A stretch of 64,000 nt of DNA, taken from Glandiceps talaboti. Taxonomy: Eukaryota; Hemichordata; Enteropneusta; Spengelidae. Each line of letters starts with the position of its first letter. Within the stretch, counting starts at the first letter, position 1. Positions 33,581 through 47,733 of this stretch are shown one piece after another. The DNA lies in the NCBI RefSeq assembly GCF_964340395.1, contig NC_135559.1:22369121-22433120 (forward strand). Reading direction: 5' to 3'. The position numbers and the translations under genes are program-made. Below the pieces are notes generated by a model. That model ran no database searches and was not told where the DNA came from. It saw only the letters and a list, made by a program, of their open reading frames with translations.

Positions 33581-36538
33581 TGACTACATGAGATGACTAC
33601 ATGCGATATGACTACATGAGGTGACTACATGCGATATGACTACATGAGGTGACTACATGCGATATGACTACATGAGGTGACTACATGCGATGTGACTACA
33701 TGAGATGACTACATGCGATGTGACTACATGAGATGACTACATGCGATATGACTACATGAGATGACTACATGCGATATGACTACATGAGATGACTACATAC
33801 GATGTGACTACATGATGTGACTACATGCGATGTGACTACATGAGATGACTACATGCGATATGACTACATTAGATGACTACATGCAATACTGCGATGCGAG
33901 ATGATGACATGATATGCGGCGATTTTGTAATGACGTTATGCCATTCGTAGATTATTCAATATGCATAAGGGGTAGACCATTCGATATCCTGGGGGGCTTG
34001 GAAGATTGGTGGAGAGTCATTATTTTTTTCCCACCTGCTTGCCTGAGAATTATTTTTTTCTCCTTTTCCTATGCTGGCAACTTTTTTTTTCTTTCCTTCT
34101 TTGAGATATCCGGATTTTTTTTACGTCAATGTTGAACATCTACATTTGTTGCCACAATTTTCTGTTTGGTTTTGGCACACGGTAATAGAGAGAGTAAAAA
34201 GATGCTGTTCTATCACACACATATTATATTTAAAAAACTACATATTTCATACATGTTTGATTTTCAATTAAATAAGCATGCCATAGTATGGTGACACACT
34301 GAAAATACAAATCGGAAACTTGATTGGTGAGCTCAAACATTCAGATAGACCGGTCAGTTTCTCCAGATTGGGGGATGGGGGTGGTGTCAATGTTTTTTTT
34401 CCATTGGGCCGACAAAAAGTCACTGACCCCCCCCCCCTGAATAAAGTTTCATAGCATCTGACAGTAAGTTGTAGAGGGAAGAGCTTTGAGACTGGGATAT
34501 GTCCACCTCTTGTGCGAGTGTCTGTGAATTGGGGGGGGGGGGGTTCTAGCCGGTCTCCCCCTAGAAAACGGCCTGGATGATTTTTACTTCTAAAGGCAAT
34601 GTTTAGGCTATTCACAGACACTTTCAGACAATAATTTACAAATTTTACAACACAGCTCTAACATGTAAAAAGCAACTCTGTGAGGTTGAAACATTTTTGA
34701 AATAAAGTTTCATAGCATCTTGACAGTAAGAGTTGGAGGAAAGAACTTTGATTTGAGACTGGAACATGTCTACCTCTTACGGGGGGTTCTCGGGGGTCCC
34801 CCTAGAAGCCCTCGAGGTTTTTTTAATTCTCAAGCAATGTTTAGGATATTCACAGACACTTTCAGACAATAATTTGCAAGCTTTACAAGACAGCTCTAAC
34901 ATGTAAAAAGCAACTACACATGGTTGAAACATTTTTGAAATAAAATTTCATAGCATCTTGACAGTAAGAGGGAAGAACTTTGATTTGAGGCTTGGACATG
35001 TCTACCTCTTATGGGGGGGGGGTCCTAGGGGATCTCCCCTAGAAGCTTTTCAAGTTTTTTTTTTTACCAATTTTGGTGAATCTTATTGTTGGTTTAACGA
35101 ATGGGTGGCCTCTGGGGTGATGGAGTCCAAGCCCCCCCCCCCCCCCCCCCGCCAGATCTGCAGTTTTTTGTTTCTATTTAGGCGATTTTTAGGTTATTCA
35201 TAGCCTCTGAGATATATATTGCCAAACATCGAAAAGCTAAAGTAAATATAACTTTTTACATAAGTTTTCCATGTTATAAAAGTGGGCCTGTAACATTGGT
35301 ATAGGGTCATTGATATTGCATTTATAGTAAAGTTACTGATGTGTTAGAGCACTTTAGGAGGTCATACCTAGTGTACAATATAAACTTGAATTTGAGTTGT
35401 GGTGTCGATACATGTAGTGTCTGAAATAGGAAGTATAGCATCCCTTTTGACAAATTCATACTGAAGAGACTAGAACAATTTAGATTAAGTTCTTTTATAA
35501 ACTATCCAATAGTATGAAGGTTACCATTACAAAACCTTCAAGTTCACTTTTGCCCCAAAGTGTAAGATAAGTGAAGCACTGATTGTGAAACAGCCAAACA
35601 CTTACATGGCATGTTCTGTAACTAGTGTTATAGCTAGGTAATACATGTATTATATGTATATTTTTTATGTATAGTTATGTTTGAACCCTTACATGAAGTA
35701 ATATTTAAACCATTTATGAAAGAAACAGAGACAAGAACAAATGTTATATGTACCACAGGCTAACGAAACTGACTGGTCCCTGACATGTGTTTGAAACTGT
35801 TTGTCATGATTTGACAAGTGTCCTGGTTGGAGAGGTACGAGCAATTTGAACAGTATACTCGAACATGTGCATCATTTCCCTGCCAAGACATTTTTTTTCT
35901 AGCAGCAGTGGTCCATCTTTTTTTTCCATAACCCTCTCATATCCGGATTTTTTTTTCAAGCAAATCCATTTGGCATCTTTTTTCCCCCAAAATCTTCCAA
36001 GCCCCCCCCCCCCCCCCAGGATATCAAATGGTCCACCTCTTACCACGTGCAACATGCTGAGGAGTACTCTCTAGCCTGTTTCATATTAATACTCGTATTA
36101 TGCGTATTGAATAATCTACGAATGACATAACGTCATTACAAAATCGCCGCATATCATGTCATCATCGCAGTATTGCATATAGTCATCTCATGTAGTCATG
36201 TCGCATGTAGTCATCTCATGTAGTCATATCGCATGTAGTCATCTCATGTAGTCATATCGCATGTAGTCATCTCATGTAGTCACATCGCATGTAGTCACCT
36301 CATGTAGTCATATCGCATGTAGTCATCTCATGTAGTCATATCGCATGTAGTCACCTCATGTAGTCATATCGCATATAGTCATCTCATGTAGTCATATCGC
36401 ATATAGTCATCGCAGTATTGCATATAGTCATTGTAGTATTGCATATAGTCATTGCAGTATTGCATATAGTCATTGCAGTATTGCATATAGTCATTGCAGT
36501 ATTGTATTTTCGAATATTGGCAGGCATTCTACGCCATA
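33581..36538 (+). mobile_element. Foldback element, copy 2 (left tip missing)
   Basis: Very similar to copy 1 through the arms and the interior, including the three ~250-bp repeats (about 34,440-35,000) and the G-runs. The right end (reverse complement TATGGCGTAGAATGCCTGCC) is complete with a terminal TA at 36,537-36,538. On the left the element starts directly in the 14-bp minisatellite at 33,581; the outer ~35-bp tip and the CAATACTGC variants are absent. Minisatellite unit order differs from copy 1. Confidence 0.85.
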
Positions 36539-37060
36539 CCACCAGGATGCAGACTTAAAAGCTTGACAGTCAATGCAGAAATGAGTAGGAAACAAGGGAG
36601 TATTTTCGGAGTCCTGTAATACCAAGAGGCAAGAGATGCATATGTACGAGTGAATTTACGTATATGAAGGCTGTCGCTAGGTGGCGATATGACAATTGCC
36701 AATCCCTTGAATTTACGCGCCAATTTGGCATGTCAGTCCTGTATTAATTATTCTGTTTTGAATGACACTATTAGACCGTGGGTATATTATAACTTATAAC
36801 TATGAAATGATCATAAGTTGGGTTGCTGTATATTCAATGATTCCTGTAGTATTTTACTTATTGTCGAGTACCAGTATTACTTAACCTTCACTTGATATTC
36901 GAACTCAATCCTCACATTGGGTTAGTTAGGCATAATAAAACAAACATGTGGGCAAAATAATACAAAAAGTTTTATTTCTGATAAATATGACTTCAGAAAA
37001 TAGTGTAGGTAGGTCGGAATTTTATTTTACTTTGAATTTCTAAAAATTACCTCGACCCCC
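36539..37060. other. Unassigned stretch
   Basis: Single-copy-looking sequence between foldback copy 2 and the LINE insertion. It includes one half of the LINE target duplication at its right edge (37,061-37,074). No gene is recognised. Confidence 0.45.
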
Positions 37061-37096
37061 AAGATAAGATACTGTGCCGTTTCGAGAGCTGAAACC

Positions 37097-37663
37097 ATGC
37101 AGTCGCGTGAAGAAAGCGGCGGTCAGCCTAATTACACGAATAACATTGAAATAACTGTACCAGCCTCTCCTGTCGCACCTATAATTTCTGAACCAGAGCA
37201 GTTATCTGCTGGTTCTAATACTAACCAGCCCAGAGATGATACTTGTGTGTTTTCGCGCACAATACAAACGACCAACAACTCTGCACAGGCTTATTTCGAA
37301 AATGTGTCAGCACAACAGAGTGTTGTTAGTGCGGATTCGCGCTCACCTTCTTTTAGTCCCAATACAACTGAAAACTTAAATGTGATTGATGAAGCACATT
37401 CTTCCTATGTCAATATCGCGACTCCATCGATAAATGCGACGCCCTCGACCAATAAACATCAACTGCCGGCGAGAAAACAAGCCGAGACGGACACAAGCCC
37501 ATCTCTACTCTCTGAGAATCAGATGCAGTCGAACCTCGCAAATGTTTCAGAGAAAAACGAACAACAAAGGCAAATGTATGTTCGGTCGAGTCCTGACGGA
37601 AGGAGGACACTGAGAAGCTTCTTTAAAGGTAAAGCTGACAGCAAACACAGAAAAAAGAGATAG
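37097..37663 (+). CDS. LINE ORF1 (probably N-terminally truncated)
   Basis: A 188-codon frame in the same element, 69 bp before ORF2. The protein is low in hydrophobics and rich in Ser, Thr, Asn, Gln and Pro, hence likely disordered, and ends in a basic tail (KGKADSKHRKKR). ORF1 proteins of this clade bind element RNA, but no RRM, coiled coil or CCHC knuckle is seen. Assignment is by position rather than homology. The ATG used is the first in the element; the original start may have been lost by truncation. Confidence 0.55.
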   Translation: MQSREESGGQPNYTNNIEITVPASPVAPIISEPEQLSAGSNTNQPRDDTCVFSRTIQTTNNSAQAYFENVSAQQSVVSADSRSPSFSPNTTENLNVIDEAHSSYVNIATPSINATPSTNKHQLPARKQAETDTSPSLLSENQMQSNLANVSEKNEQQRQMYVRSSPDGRRTLRSFFKGKADSKHRKKR

Positions 37664-37732
37664 TGAACTCAAACTCTTTGTACAAAATACCAAAATCACA
37701 AATCGAACCCTGTTTTTTTTAGTTAAGTGTTA

Positions 37733-40700
37733 ATGGACATTGTTAATATAATTTCAATTAATGTTAAAGGAATTCGTAACAAAACAAAACGTTTGAAATT
37801 TTTTCACTGGCTGAAACAACAAAAAGCTCATATTGGTTTGCTGCAATAGAACTATCTTACACCAGAATTAAAGTCTCAAATAGAGAAAGAATGGAAAGGT
37901 CGTATCTTTCACTCCTTTGCTCAGTCTACACATAGTTGCGGTGTTTCTATTCTTTTCAGTCAGTCCTGTGAATGTGAAATTTCAAATGAGGACATTGCTA
38001 CTGATAGTGAAGGTAGATTGATTTTTGTTAATTGTCATTTCAGAAATTCTTCATTTTCTCTTGTCAACATGTATGCCCCCAATGTTGTCAAGAACAGAGT
38101 TGAGTTTTTTACTGATTTAGCCGCTTGGCTCTCCAACAGGGAAACTTTTAATTTTGTTATAGGAGGTGATTATAATACTGTTCTTGTTCCAGTATTGGAT
38201 AAGCAAGGTGGAAATATTCCAGATCCTACCCCAGCCACTACCCTAATTACCTATGTGATAAAAGAATTTAATCTCTTTGATGTTTGGCGAAGTTTAAATC
38301 CCATGAAAAAACAATTCACCTGGCGACAACACAACCCACCTGTATGTTGTCGGCTTGACTATTTTTTCTTATCGGAAACGTTAAAAGAAAAAGTAGAGAA
38401 AGCCGACATTAGACCATGTTTCTTGTCGGATCACCAGTCAATTTTTGTCAAAATCAAAATAGACGACTCTGAAAGAGGACCCGGAATATTTCGATTGAAC
38501 ACCTCTATTCTTGAAAATGATGATTACATTAAGAGAATTAAGGAGATAATAGATGATTGTGAATCAGAATTTACTGGTATTCCACTTTCAAAAGTAGTGC
38601 TTTGGGAGCTGATAAAAATCCGTATAAAAGATTTCTCGATTGTTTATTCCCAAGATTTGGCCAAGGAACGGAAAGCGAAGCTTTCGAAGTTAGAAAAACA
38701 ACTTGAACAACTTGAACAAAATCTCGACAATTCCCTTGATGCAAATATCGTGTCCGAGTACAAACGTGTTAAAGACGAGATAAGTAAGTTATATGACTAT
38801 AAACTAGAAGGTGCTAGAGTGAGGTCGAGAGCGGAATGGTCACTTGAGGGTGAGAAACCAACGAAATTCTTCTTAAATCTTGAACGACAGCGTGCAAAAA
38901 ACAATTGTATCGACTCGCTTAATAGTAGGGGACAAATTTTCACTTCGGCTAGTGACATTCTCGCAGAATGTTCAGAATTTTATCGCGATTTGTACTCGTC
39001 GAACAATGTTCCGGATGATGACATTACACATTATCTTGATTCTATACACCTCGACAGATCTCTAAATGAAAACGAAAAAAATATCTTGGAAATCGAATTT
39101 TCTTTCAACGAATGCACTAAAACAATTAATAGGTTAAAGACAGGTAAAACACCTGGACCTGATGGCATTCCATCCGAATTTTACAAGAAATTCTGGCATA
39201 TTGTTGGACCTTTTGTTTTTGAATCTTTGAAGGAGGGGCTAACTGTCGGTCAATTATCACCTTCTCAACGGCGCGCAGCTATTAAACTTATTCATAAGAA
39301 AGACGAACGGGACCGGCTTACAAATTGGAGACCAATAAGTTTACTCAACACCGACTACAAAATATTGGCTCTTTCAATGGCTGTTCGGCTGCAAACTGTC
39401 CTGCCTAACCTAATTAGTCCTGATCAAACAGCATACATAAAAGGTAGATATATAGGGCAAAATATCAGACTTATTCAAGATATAATTGACCTTACCGAAG
39501 AAGAAGAAACGGCAGGAGCCATCGTATTTTTAGATTTTTCAAAAGCCTTCGACACCTTGGAACGGAATTTTTTATTTGCATCACTGCATAAATTTGGCTT
39601 TGGGGAAAAATTCATTAGGTCAATTTCAACAATGTACAACAAATGCGAAAGTTGCATTATAAACAGTGGATGGGCGTCTTCCTTTTTTAAATTAAATAGA
39701 GGCATTCGACAGGGTTGTCCACTATCCGCTTTGTTGTTTCTACTGGCCGCCGAAATTATGGCTATCAGCATTAGACAAAGTCATGAAATTCACGGTATAT
39801 CGGTTAAAAATACGTCCCCAAACTACCCTTATTTAACAGAAATAAAAATATCGCAAGTCGCCGATGATACGTCGCTTTTTCTAACTGACGTCGCTTCAAT
39901 TCACAATGCTATAAACGCGGTTCAGAATTTCGGCAAAGTTTCTGGACTTCAATTAAACGTAAGCAAGTCGGAAGGTATGTGGCTTGGTCCCTGGAAAATT
40001 AGGAATGATAAACCGGCAGGTTTAAAGTGGAACAAACAACCTATTAAGTCACTCGGAATATATTTCAGCCACGATCGTTTAAACTATATACTTTTGAACT
40101 GGGAAAAGAAAATAGAAAGACTAAAAGCTGTTCTAAATTCGTGGTCAAAACGAACACTGACCTTGTATGGAAAAATAACAGTCATCAAATCTTTAGCCCT
40201 ACCACAACTTGTTTTTGCAATGTCAATTATTGGCGCCCCTTGTAATATAATCAGACAGGCAAATCAAATTCTTTTTCGGCTCCTGTGGAACAATGGCCCT
40301 GACAAAATTAAAAGGTCAACGGTCACCGCGGAGTACGAGCGCGGTGGTTTGAAGATGCCAGACTTGTTTGCTCTCCAAGAGGCTCTTTTTGCGTCTTGGG
40401 TCAGACGGCTGTGTGACCAAAGCAACGCAAGGTGGTTAGCGATCCCGCTGTATTGGCTAAAGCATTTTGGCGCTGCTTTCATGATTTTTTATTTTAATTA
40501 TAATGATGACAAAACCTTTCCCTTTTTAGATTCAATTCCCTTTTTCTACAAAAATGTTGTTATTGCATGGCACAAAGCAGGCGGTGGATGTAACAACATT
40601 CCCAAGCCTAGTCACTTGGATATACGCAGTCAAATAATTTGGGGTAATGCGTATATATGTCATAATGGGACGTCTCTCTTTTATCCGGGTTGGATTATTA

Positions 40701-41554
40701 ATATTATTTATGTACATGATATTATTGACCAATATGGTGACTTCATAAAGCCTACTTGTTTGCTTCAAAAACTGCGGTACAAAACAAATTGGATAGCGGA
40801 ATGGAATAAACTTGTGAACCTGATACCTAAACAATGGAAATTGGCATTGAAAGACACCCGTATCGACTATTTATGCAGAAAAAGGAAATTCATGCTTGTC
40901 TATGGTAAACACTTTTCACTTGAAGGAGACCTTGAAAAATTGTCTTCAAAATTTCTGTACAAAAATCTCTTGGCCCCTCGCATTACCGAGCCAATTTGTG
41001 AACATAGCTGGAATGGTCAACTGCAATTGTTCAGCAAAAGTCATTGGAGAATAATATGGACGAACCAAACGATTCTTCTATCACAAGACAGAAAATTGTC
41101 AGATTTTAATTTTAAAATTATTCATAGAATTCTACCAAGTGGAATCAACCTTTGTCGCTGGAGAATAAGCAACAGCGACAAATGTAGTTCATGCAATGTA
41201 CCGGACACATATGAACACATGTTCCTTCAATGTCAAAGACTTGGTTTGTTCTGGGATCACGTTCAGACTCTTCTTGGTACGAAGCTGAACATACAAGTTA
41301 TAATAGATTTTAATGTTATTGTCTTTGGTTACAAACCACTGAGTGTCGCTCCAATAATTAGATTTATTAACATGGTGACTACTATTGCAAAATACTGCGT
41401 ATTTGCGGCTTGGGCTAATTTCAATAATGACCCACAAAATCCCAAATCGATCCCAAGCTATGCCTTATTTCACAAATATCTATCTTTTATGTACAAAATA
41501 AATCAAACAAAGAAATGTACTTATTTACCATTCTGGAAAAGATTATTATTTTGA
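37733..41554 (+). pseudogene. LINE ORF2: endonuclease and reverse transcriptase, one nonsense codon
   Basis: ORF2 starts at ATG 37,733 and runs 1,273 codons apart from a single TAG at 37,847-37,849. That codon falls in LLQ*NYLT, where the family has LLQE: the catalytic Glu of the apurinic-type endonuclease. GAG to TAG is one base change. Later endonuclease motifs are intact (VNMYAPN, GGDYNTVL, RLDYFFLS, SDHQSIF). The reverse transcriptase has WRPISLLNTDYKIL, FLDFSKAFDTLE, GIRQGCPLSALLF and VADD with Asp codons at 39,863-39,868. Near the C-terminus CSSCNVPDTYEHMFLQC fits CX2CX7HX4C, typical of L1/Tx1. The frame from 38,018 on is open to the end. Confidence 0.93.
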
Positions 41555-41838
41555 GAGTGTACTATTGTTAACCTTTGTATTTGCTTTCAGTATGACAAAC
41601 ACTTTTATTCGGGGCAGTGCTTTTTTGACGGATTAATTTATATTTATTTGTTACGAACTGTAACTATTTTGTTGTATGTATATTTATTTTTTCCAGCTTG
41701 CTTGTGATATGTAAGATGTTTTTGACAGAGCAGTTATGTAAATAAATTAAAAAAAAATAAAAAATAAAAAAAATAAAAAAAAAAAGATAAGATACTGGTC
41801 AGTCGAAATACTTCCGAGCGAGTTTAATAAGATGATAA

Positions 41839-41951
41839 GGGAGCCTTCACTAATTATGAGGGGGGGCGGGGGGGTGTAGAGTATGTCTGGAGCTGTAAAA
41901 TGTGACCCTCCCCCTACTCCTTTTTCTAAAATATGACACCCCCCCCCCCCC
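41839..41951 (+). mobile_element. Transposon end of the GGGAGCCTTCA type
   Basis: TAAGGGAGCCTTCA followed by G-runs and TGTAAAATGTGACCCTCCCC resembles the ends of the element at 44,540-45,532. No matching right end with a duplication is found for it nearby. It may be a truncated copy whose body reaches the AATGTGACCCTCCCCCTTGG relic at about 43,166-43,190. Confidence 0.5.
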
Positions 41952-42325
41952 ATCTCAAAATGACAAATTCACTGATAGATGGATGGAAATTATGTGGACA
42001 GATTAAAGGGACAATAGCTGTAACTTTTGATGATTTTTTTCAGTATGTTTTGTTCTGTGTATCAACTACAGTTTTTAGTTTCATGTTCTACTCTATAATG
42101 CACATTGAAACACTCCTGTGTTTGGCAAACGCTTGTAAACACAGCCTGTACATGTACAAACTGCATTGTTATTTTTGACAAGTGAATTTTAGTCTGGACT
42201 AAAATTACCAACAATAACAGTGCACTTTACACATATACAGGTTGTGTTGACAAGCCAAATACAGGGTATTTCAACATGTTACAATTAAAAAAGGCTAAAA
42301 ATACATACAAGGGTAGCCGGGTTGA

Positions 42326-42628
<303 letters not shown>

Positions 42629-43737
42629 CTTGAGTGGAGCTGTAAACACTGCTGTCTGTTTCTTCTCCCCCTTGGCTTTCATTTATTTCCTTGGCCATTT
42701 CATATCGCTCTAATGTCAGCAGGCCAAGACTTTTCCAATGTAAGCCTCTACAAGTTCCACTTTGTCTTTCTTCAAAAGCTTGTATTCAGTATGTATGTGA
42801 TACAGGTCAATCTTTGCATGGAAATCGCGTATACGGCTCATATGCACATTTTGCGCTTGTATGGTAAATAAATGTATATGCATTTTAAAACAATGAGCAA
42901 TGTGCAGCTTGTCCTGTCACATGACATATTCCCAAACAGCCAAGCTACACAAGATGTCATTAGGACTTGTTTGGCATGTGGAAAAAAGCAAATTGTAACT
43001 ACATGCAGTTTAGCTAAACATGAGCCTTGGTTTGAAGGATGTGTGTTGTTTCTCTCAGAATTGTAGACTTTGTTTGAAATAGTACAGAGTGCATTTTACA
43101 AAAATTTTATCTTCTCACTGTATGGTAACAAGTACAATTCAGGTAGGTCATCAAATGAGTCAACGTAAAATGTGACCCTCCCCCTTGGATAGGTTTCTAA
43201 AACACTGAAATATAGTCTTCCATTCTCGCTATAGAAATATTTCTGTGCCACTTCATAGGAAATGCCTAAATAAAAAATAATAATATTGATCTTGAACCAA
43301 TTGAACCTCTATGTCAGGTAGGGACATAAGTATTCCAGAATCGAGAGTCTTGCCCTCAATGAAAGTTGTTTCCTTCTCTTCTTGTGGTGCTAATCTACCT
43401 ACCCCACCTATTCTTAAACTCAGCATAATTGGAACCAAACAATTTTTATTAGGCCTAGCAAGACAGTCTCAACACTCTTGCTGAATAGCAAGAACGAGCG
43501 ACAAACCTCGAATAATACCCTCAGTATAGCGCCCTCAGTGACAACGTTTGTCTATCAATTTACTTTGTGTAATTTTTGGACATACTAGTATGTGCGTAAC
43601 TCCTGATTTCAATTATTCAGTTAATAATTATCGATGTGAATGAATGTATATATATCAAAAATTGCAAATGAAGAAACAACTAAGTTAAAAATTATTCTAG
43701 GTTTCATACGAATTCTTATATAGAAACTAATGATGTG
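42629..43737. other. Unassigned stretch
   Basis: Includes minus-strand coding-like fragments at about 42,635-42,790 (see findings) and a C-run relic at about 43,166. The rest is not recognised. Confidence 0.4.
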
Positions 43738-43766
43738 GGTGACGTCACATTAGTTATGACGTCACC
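43738..43766. promoter_or_regulatory. Paired inverted cAMP-response-like elements
   Basis: GGTGACGTCA (43,738-43,747) and TGACGTCACC (43,757-43,766) are perfect inverted copies 9 bp apart. Each contains the palindrome TGACGTCA, the consensus CREB/ATF site. A further TGACGTAA occurs about 150 bp downstream, near 43,912. No gene start is recognised beside them. Confidence 0.45.
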
Positions 43767-44539
43767 CTGTTGTCTTTGTTCAGTGCAATATTGGTATTTT
43801 ATGTAACATGTGTTTATTTTGTGGTATATTTTTTGTGTTGTTAGTGAAGATGTTCTGTGGAGAGTAAGGCGACGACATTTAATAAAACTCAGTTGAATTG
43901 GAATACATGATGACGTAAGTTTATTTCTAGAAATTTGTAGTTATTGTACGTGGTTGTTACGTTAGAATTGATAGAAATAAATTGGCCATGCAGTATGGGT
44001 ACATCGATACTGTTATGGTAAAATTGATAGATGTAAATCGACTGCATAGGATATATTACAATTTATGGAGAACCGACATATCCATGTGACGACTGTGAAC
44101 ACGGTAACATTTCTCATCTATATGGCCACACCATCCGTATCCAAAGTACAAATAACGAAGGAGTGTTTCAGTGATGTTACAGTGACACAATTCATTATTT
44201 TTGGTAATGAGACTAGTACGGGTAAAATAGGACACGGAGATCATTTCATTGCATGTGACGTGACTCTTATAACGTTATAAAAACTGACTGAAGGACAAGG
44301 CCATAGCTGAGGTGGGGTGATTAGTTCTTACCTATCTACACACCGTAAACGGGAAGAACAAGCGATCATATGACAGACAGTTTGCTATGACACAGTGACA
44401 CTTTTTACAGTCATATGAAGGCTATATAATAAAGTGTGATATCATATACCACAGTTAAACCTTTCTAAAACTACTTTCAGCTTTGGTCATTGTACAGTAG
44501 CAAGTGTCTTAACAACATTTTCCGTATTCTTACAGGTTA

Positions 44540-45532
<993 letters not shown>

Positions 45533-45535
45533 TTA

Positions 45536-46505
45536 CTTGCGAGACTGTAGAAAGCTCAGTGTTTGTATAGCAGACAATTTCCACTTGGGGCGCTTACATG
45601 AAAACTATTCTGGCTGAATAGCAAGAACGAATAATACTACATACATTAAGAATTCGTATGACTACAGTCGAAACCTAGAATAATTTTTTACTTAATTTTT
45701 TTCTTCATTTACAATTTTTAATACATATACTGTTATAACATTCATTCACATCGATTCTTGAACGTTTTAATAAATAAGAAACAAGTGTAATGGTCTCATT
45801 TTAGTGGTGCTCAATTCAGATGCAACCCTCTGCTCGAGGGTTTTTGAAATTGTATGGAGATTTACATATCATTTACATATATTACCATATCATTAATTTA
45901 TGTAGAACGCATGTCGCCCTATGGCAACCTGGTATGGTAATTGCGTATGACATGTGGAGTTCAAGCCGTTTGTAACTAAAAAACCTTTAACTTTCTCACA
46001 TGTAATTAAGACATGAAAATAAAATTCGGGGGGTATCTCGTCTTTATTTAGATAAAGTACATCCAATGTGACAAACTATATAAATAGATGCAAATGAACT
46101 CGAGCACTGATACTTCCAAAATATGGTTGATCGACCAGACACTAAAAGTTCGATCCCTATATCATGTATAGTGGTCTGAGACCAGACCATTCTCACAAAC
46201 CAGAGCTGTTACTGGTACTTCTTCCGCAAACTTCGAAATAGTACTAGTAGGACACATACAGGACGGTGCCGTAAAGAGGCTGTGGTTTGCGACGATGAGA
46301 CCAGACTGAATACTCAATGAATATTGTATTGTCTGTCCCATCAGCCATTGCGCAACTACCACTCCGTGTACACGTACAAAATGGCCGCTCCCGTGTTTCC
46401 TTTCCTGCAGCAAGGTGGACTCGCACCGACTCCAAACATAGGCAAGTATATGTACTCTTTTTCGTGAATCAAAAGATGCGACAACATAAAGATTATGATA
46501 GACAC
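45536..46505. other. Unassigned stretch
   Basis: Begins with an inverted relative of 43,620-43,720 (see findings). A 148-codon minus-strand frame (46,162-46,608) lacks recognisable features and is not called as a gene. Confidence 0.4.
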
Positions 46506-46585
46506 TAGTCCTGCTTGCATACGGAGTCATTCGGGACTCGATTCTGACAATTGTCCCTCCCTTAGGTCGTCTGCAAGCAGGACTA
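46506..46585. mobile_element. 80-bp hairpin element
   Basis: TAGTCCTGCTTGCATACG at 46,506-46,523 and its inverted copy (one mismatch) at 46,568-46,585, with 44 bp between. No clear target duplication. TAGTC tips recall the 97-bp element at 33,081. Confidence 0.55.
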
Positions 46586-47733
46586 TACATAGAGAGACAC
46601 GAGTTCACAACAAAACTGTATGATCAACATAACAGCACCAACATGAGTCTCTACGGCGGCAATACCCTTTATGTAACACTCGGTTCAAGAATGTCGCGAT
46701 GCACGCCACAATGAGGTGAATTTCCATGGCTCTCAAGTTCTTTTGGTTTCTCAAAATATAAAATTCAGATCTGGACAGAAACTTATCGATATATATTTCG
46801 ATATACGTACCTTGTAATAGTTGTATACAAGCAACCCGAACACTTTGAACGGTCTAGAACAAAGCCAGTCAATGTCGGAAAATTGGGGAAAATCTGACCC
46901 AATTAAACCACTGAATAGTGCTGAGTACACTGCCCAACATTGCATCACAGTAACAACATTTACTTATCTCATTTGCATTGTTGTGATAATGTGTTAATAC
47001 AAATAAATGCACGCGTTCTGGCAGCAAACTCGCCCTTAGTATCGAAATATTTATATTAAAAAAAAGAGAGAAGATTTTTAATTTTGATCAAAGAAGAGAT
47101 GGTATAGATTTATCTTGGCGAATTCTCCAGCAAGAATTTTCAGTAGAAAGCTGGTGATTTCATCTGGAAGTGGAAGCTGACCTGATTTGACCGATGTTCT
47201 CCTCATGCATGCTTTCAGAAACAGAAATATGCGAGAGTGTCGGAAAAATGTAAAAACAAGATTTTCAATTTTGAAATAGTGAAGAGATGGTATGAAGTTA
47301 TGTAGGTGAAATCTCCAGCATGAATGCCTGCAGATGCGATCTTACGGCCGCCAACCACACGTGTAATAATGGGAAGATTTTATAGAAAGTTGTAGCATAT
47401 ATCTCACGGTAGGCGTTTTTAAGGCCAAGAAAAAAAATTGTTTTCTGGTGAATTTGCATCACTTAAATACCCTGCCTCGATCTTCTTTTTTCTCGTGTTT
47501 ATCCAGCCAATGCAGACTGCAGATCCAAGGGAAAACAAAAATAACTCTCCCTACATTAATTGCTACTTCAGGGAAGACAACTGCAGAACTAATCATGAAC
47601 AAAAAAAAATTCGCATTGACACACCACTCTAGGCAACGTTTCCTGACCAGAAACGACTACTTTCTTTTGTGTGGCCACTGCGTATAAAAATGCCAATATC
47701 TTATTAAAACTGAAAGCTACATCGATAATAATT
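46586..47733. other. Unassigned stretch with a diverged tandem duplication
   Basis: Two related segments of about 100 bp (about 47,065-47,170 and 47,255-47,345) share AGATTTT(T/C)AATTTTGA, GAAGAGATGGTAT and TCTCCAGCA. No exon is recognised. Confidence 0.45.

Larger units (their letters stand above)
37075..41783 (+). mobile_element. Young L1/Tx1-type LINE with 14-bp target duplication
   Basis: A 4.7-kb insertion flanked by a perfect duplication AAGATAAGATACTG (37,061-37,074 and 41,784-41,797). It ends in an A-rich tail with interspersed T (about 41,750-41,783), shortly after AATAAA. It carries a short first ORF and a long second ORF with an endonuclease, a reverse transcriptase and a C-terminal zinc motif. 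The upstream leader is only 22 bp, and ORF1 is short and lacks zinc knuckles, so the copy is probably 5'-truncated within ORF1. One nonsense codon is the only visible lesion in ORF2. Confidence 0.93.

Noticed and set aside
46162-46608. 148-codon ORF on the minus strand
   Set aside because: Composition looks random, it overlaps a hairpin element, and no motif or promoter supports it.
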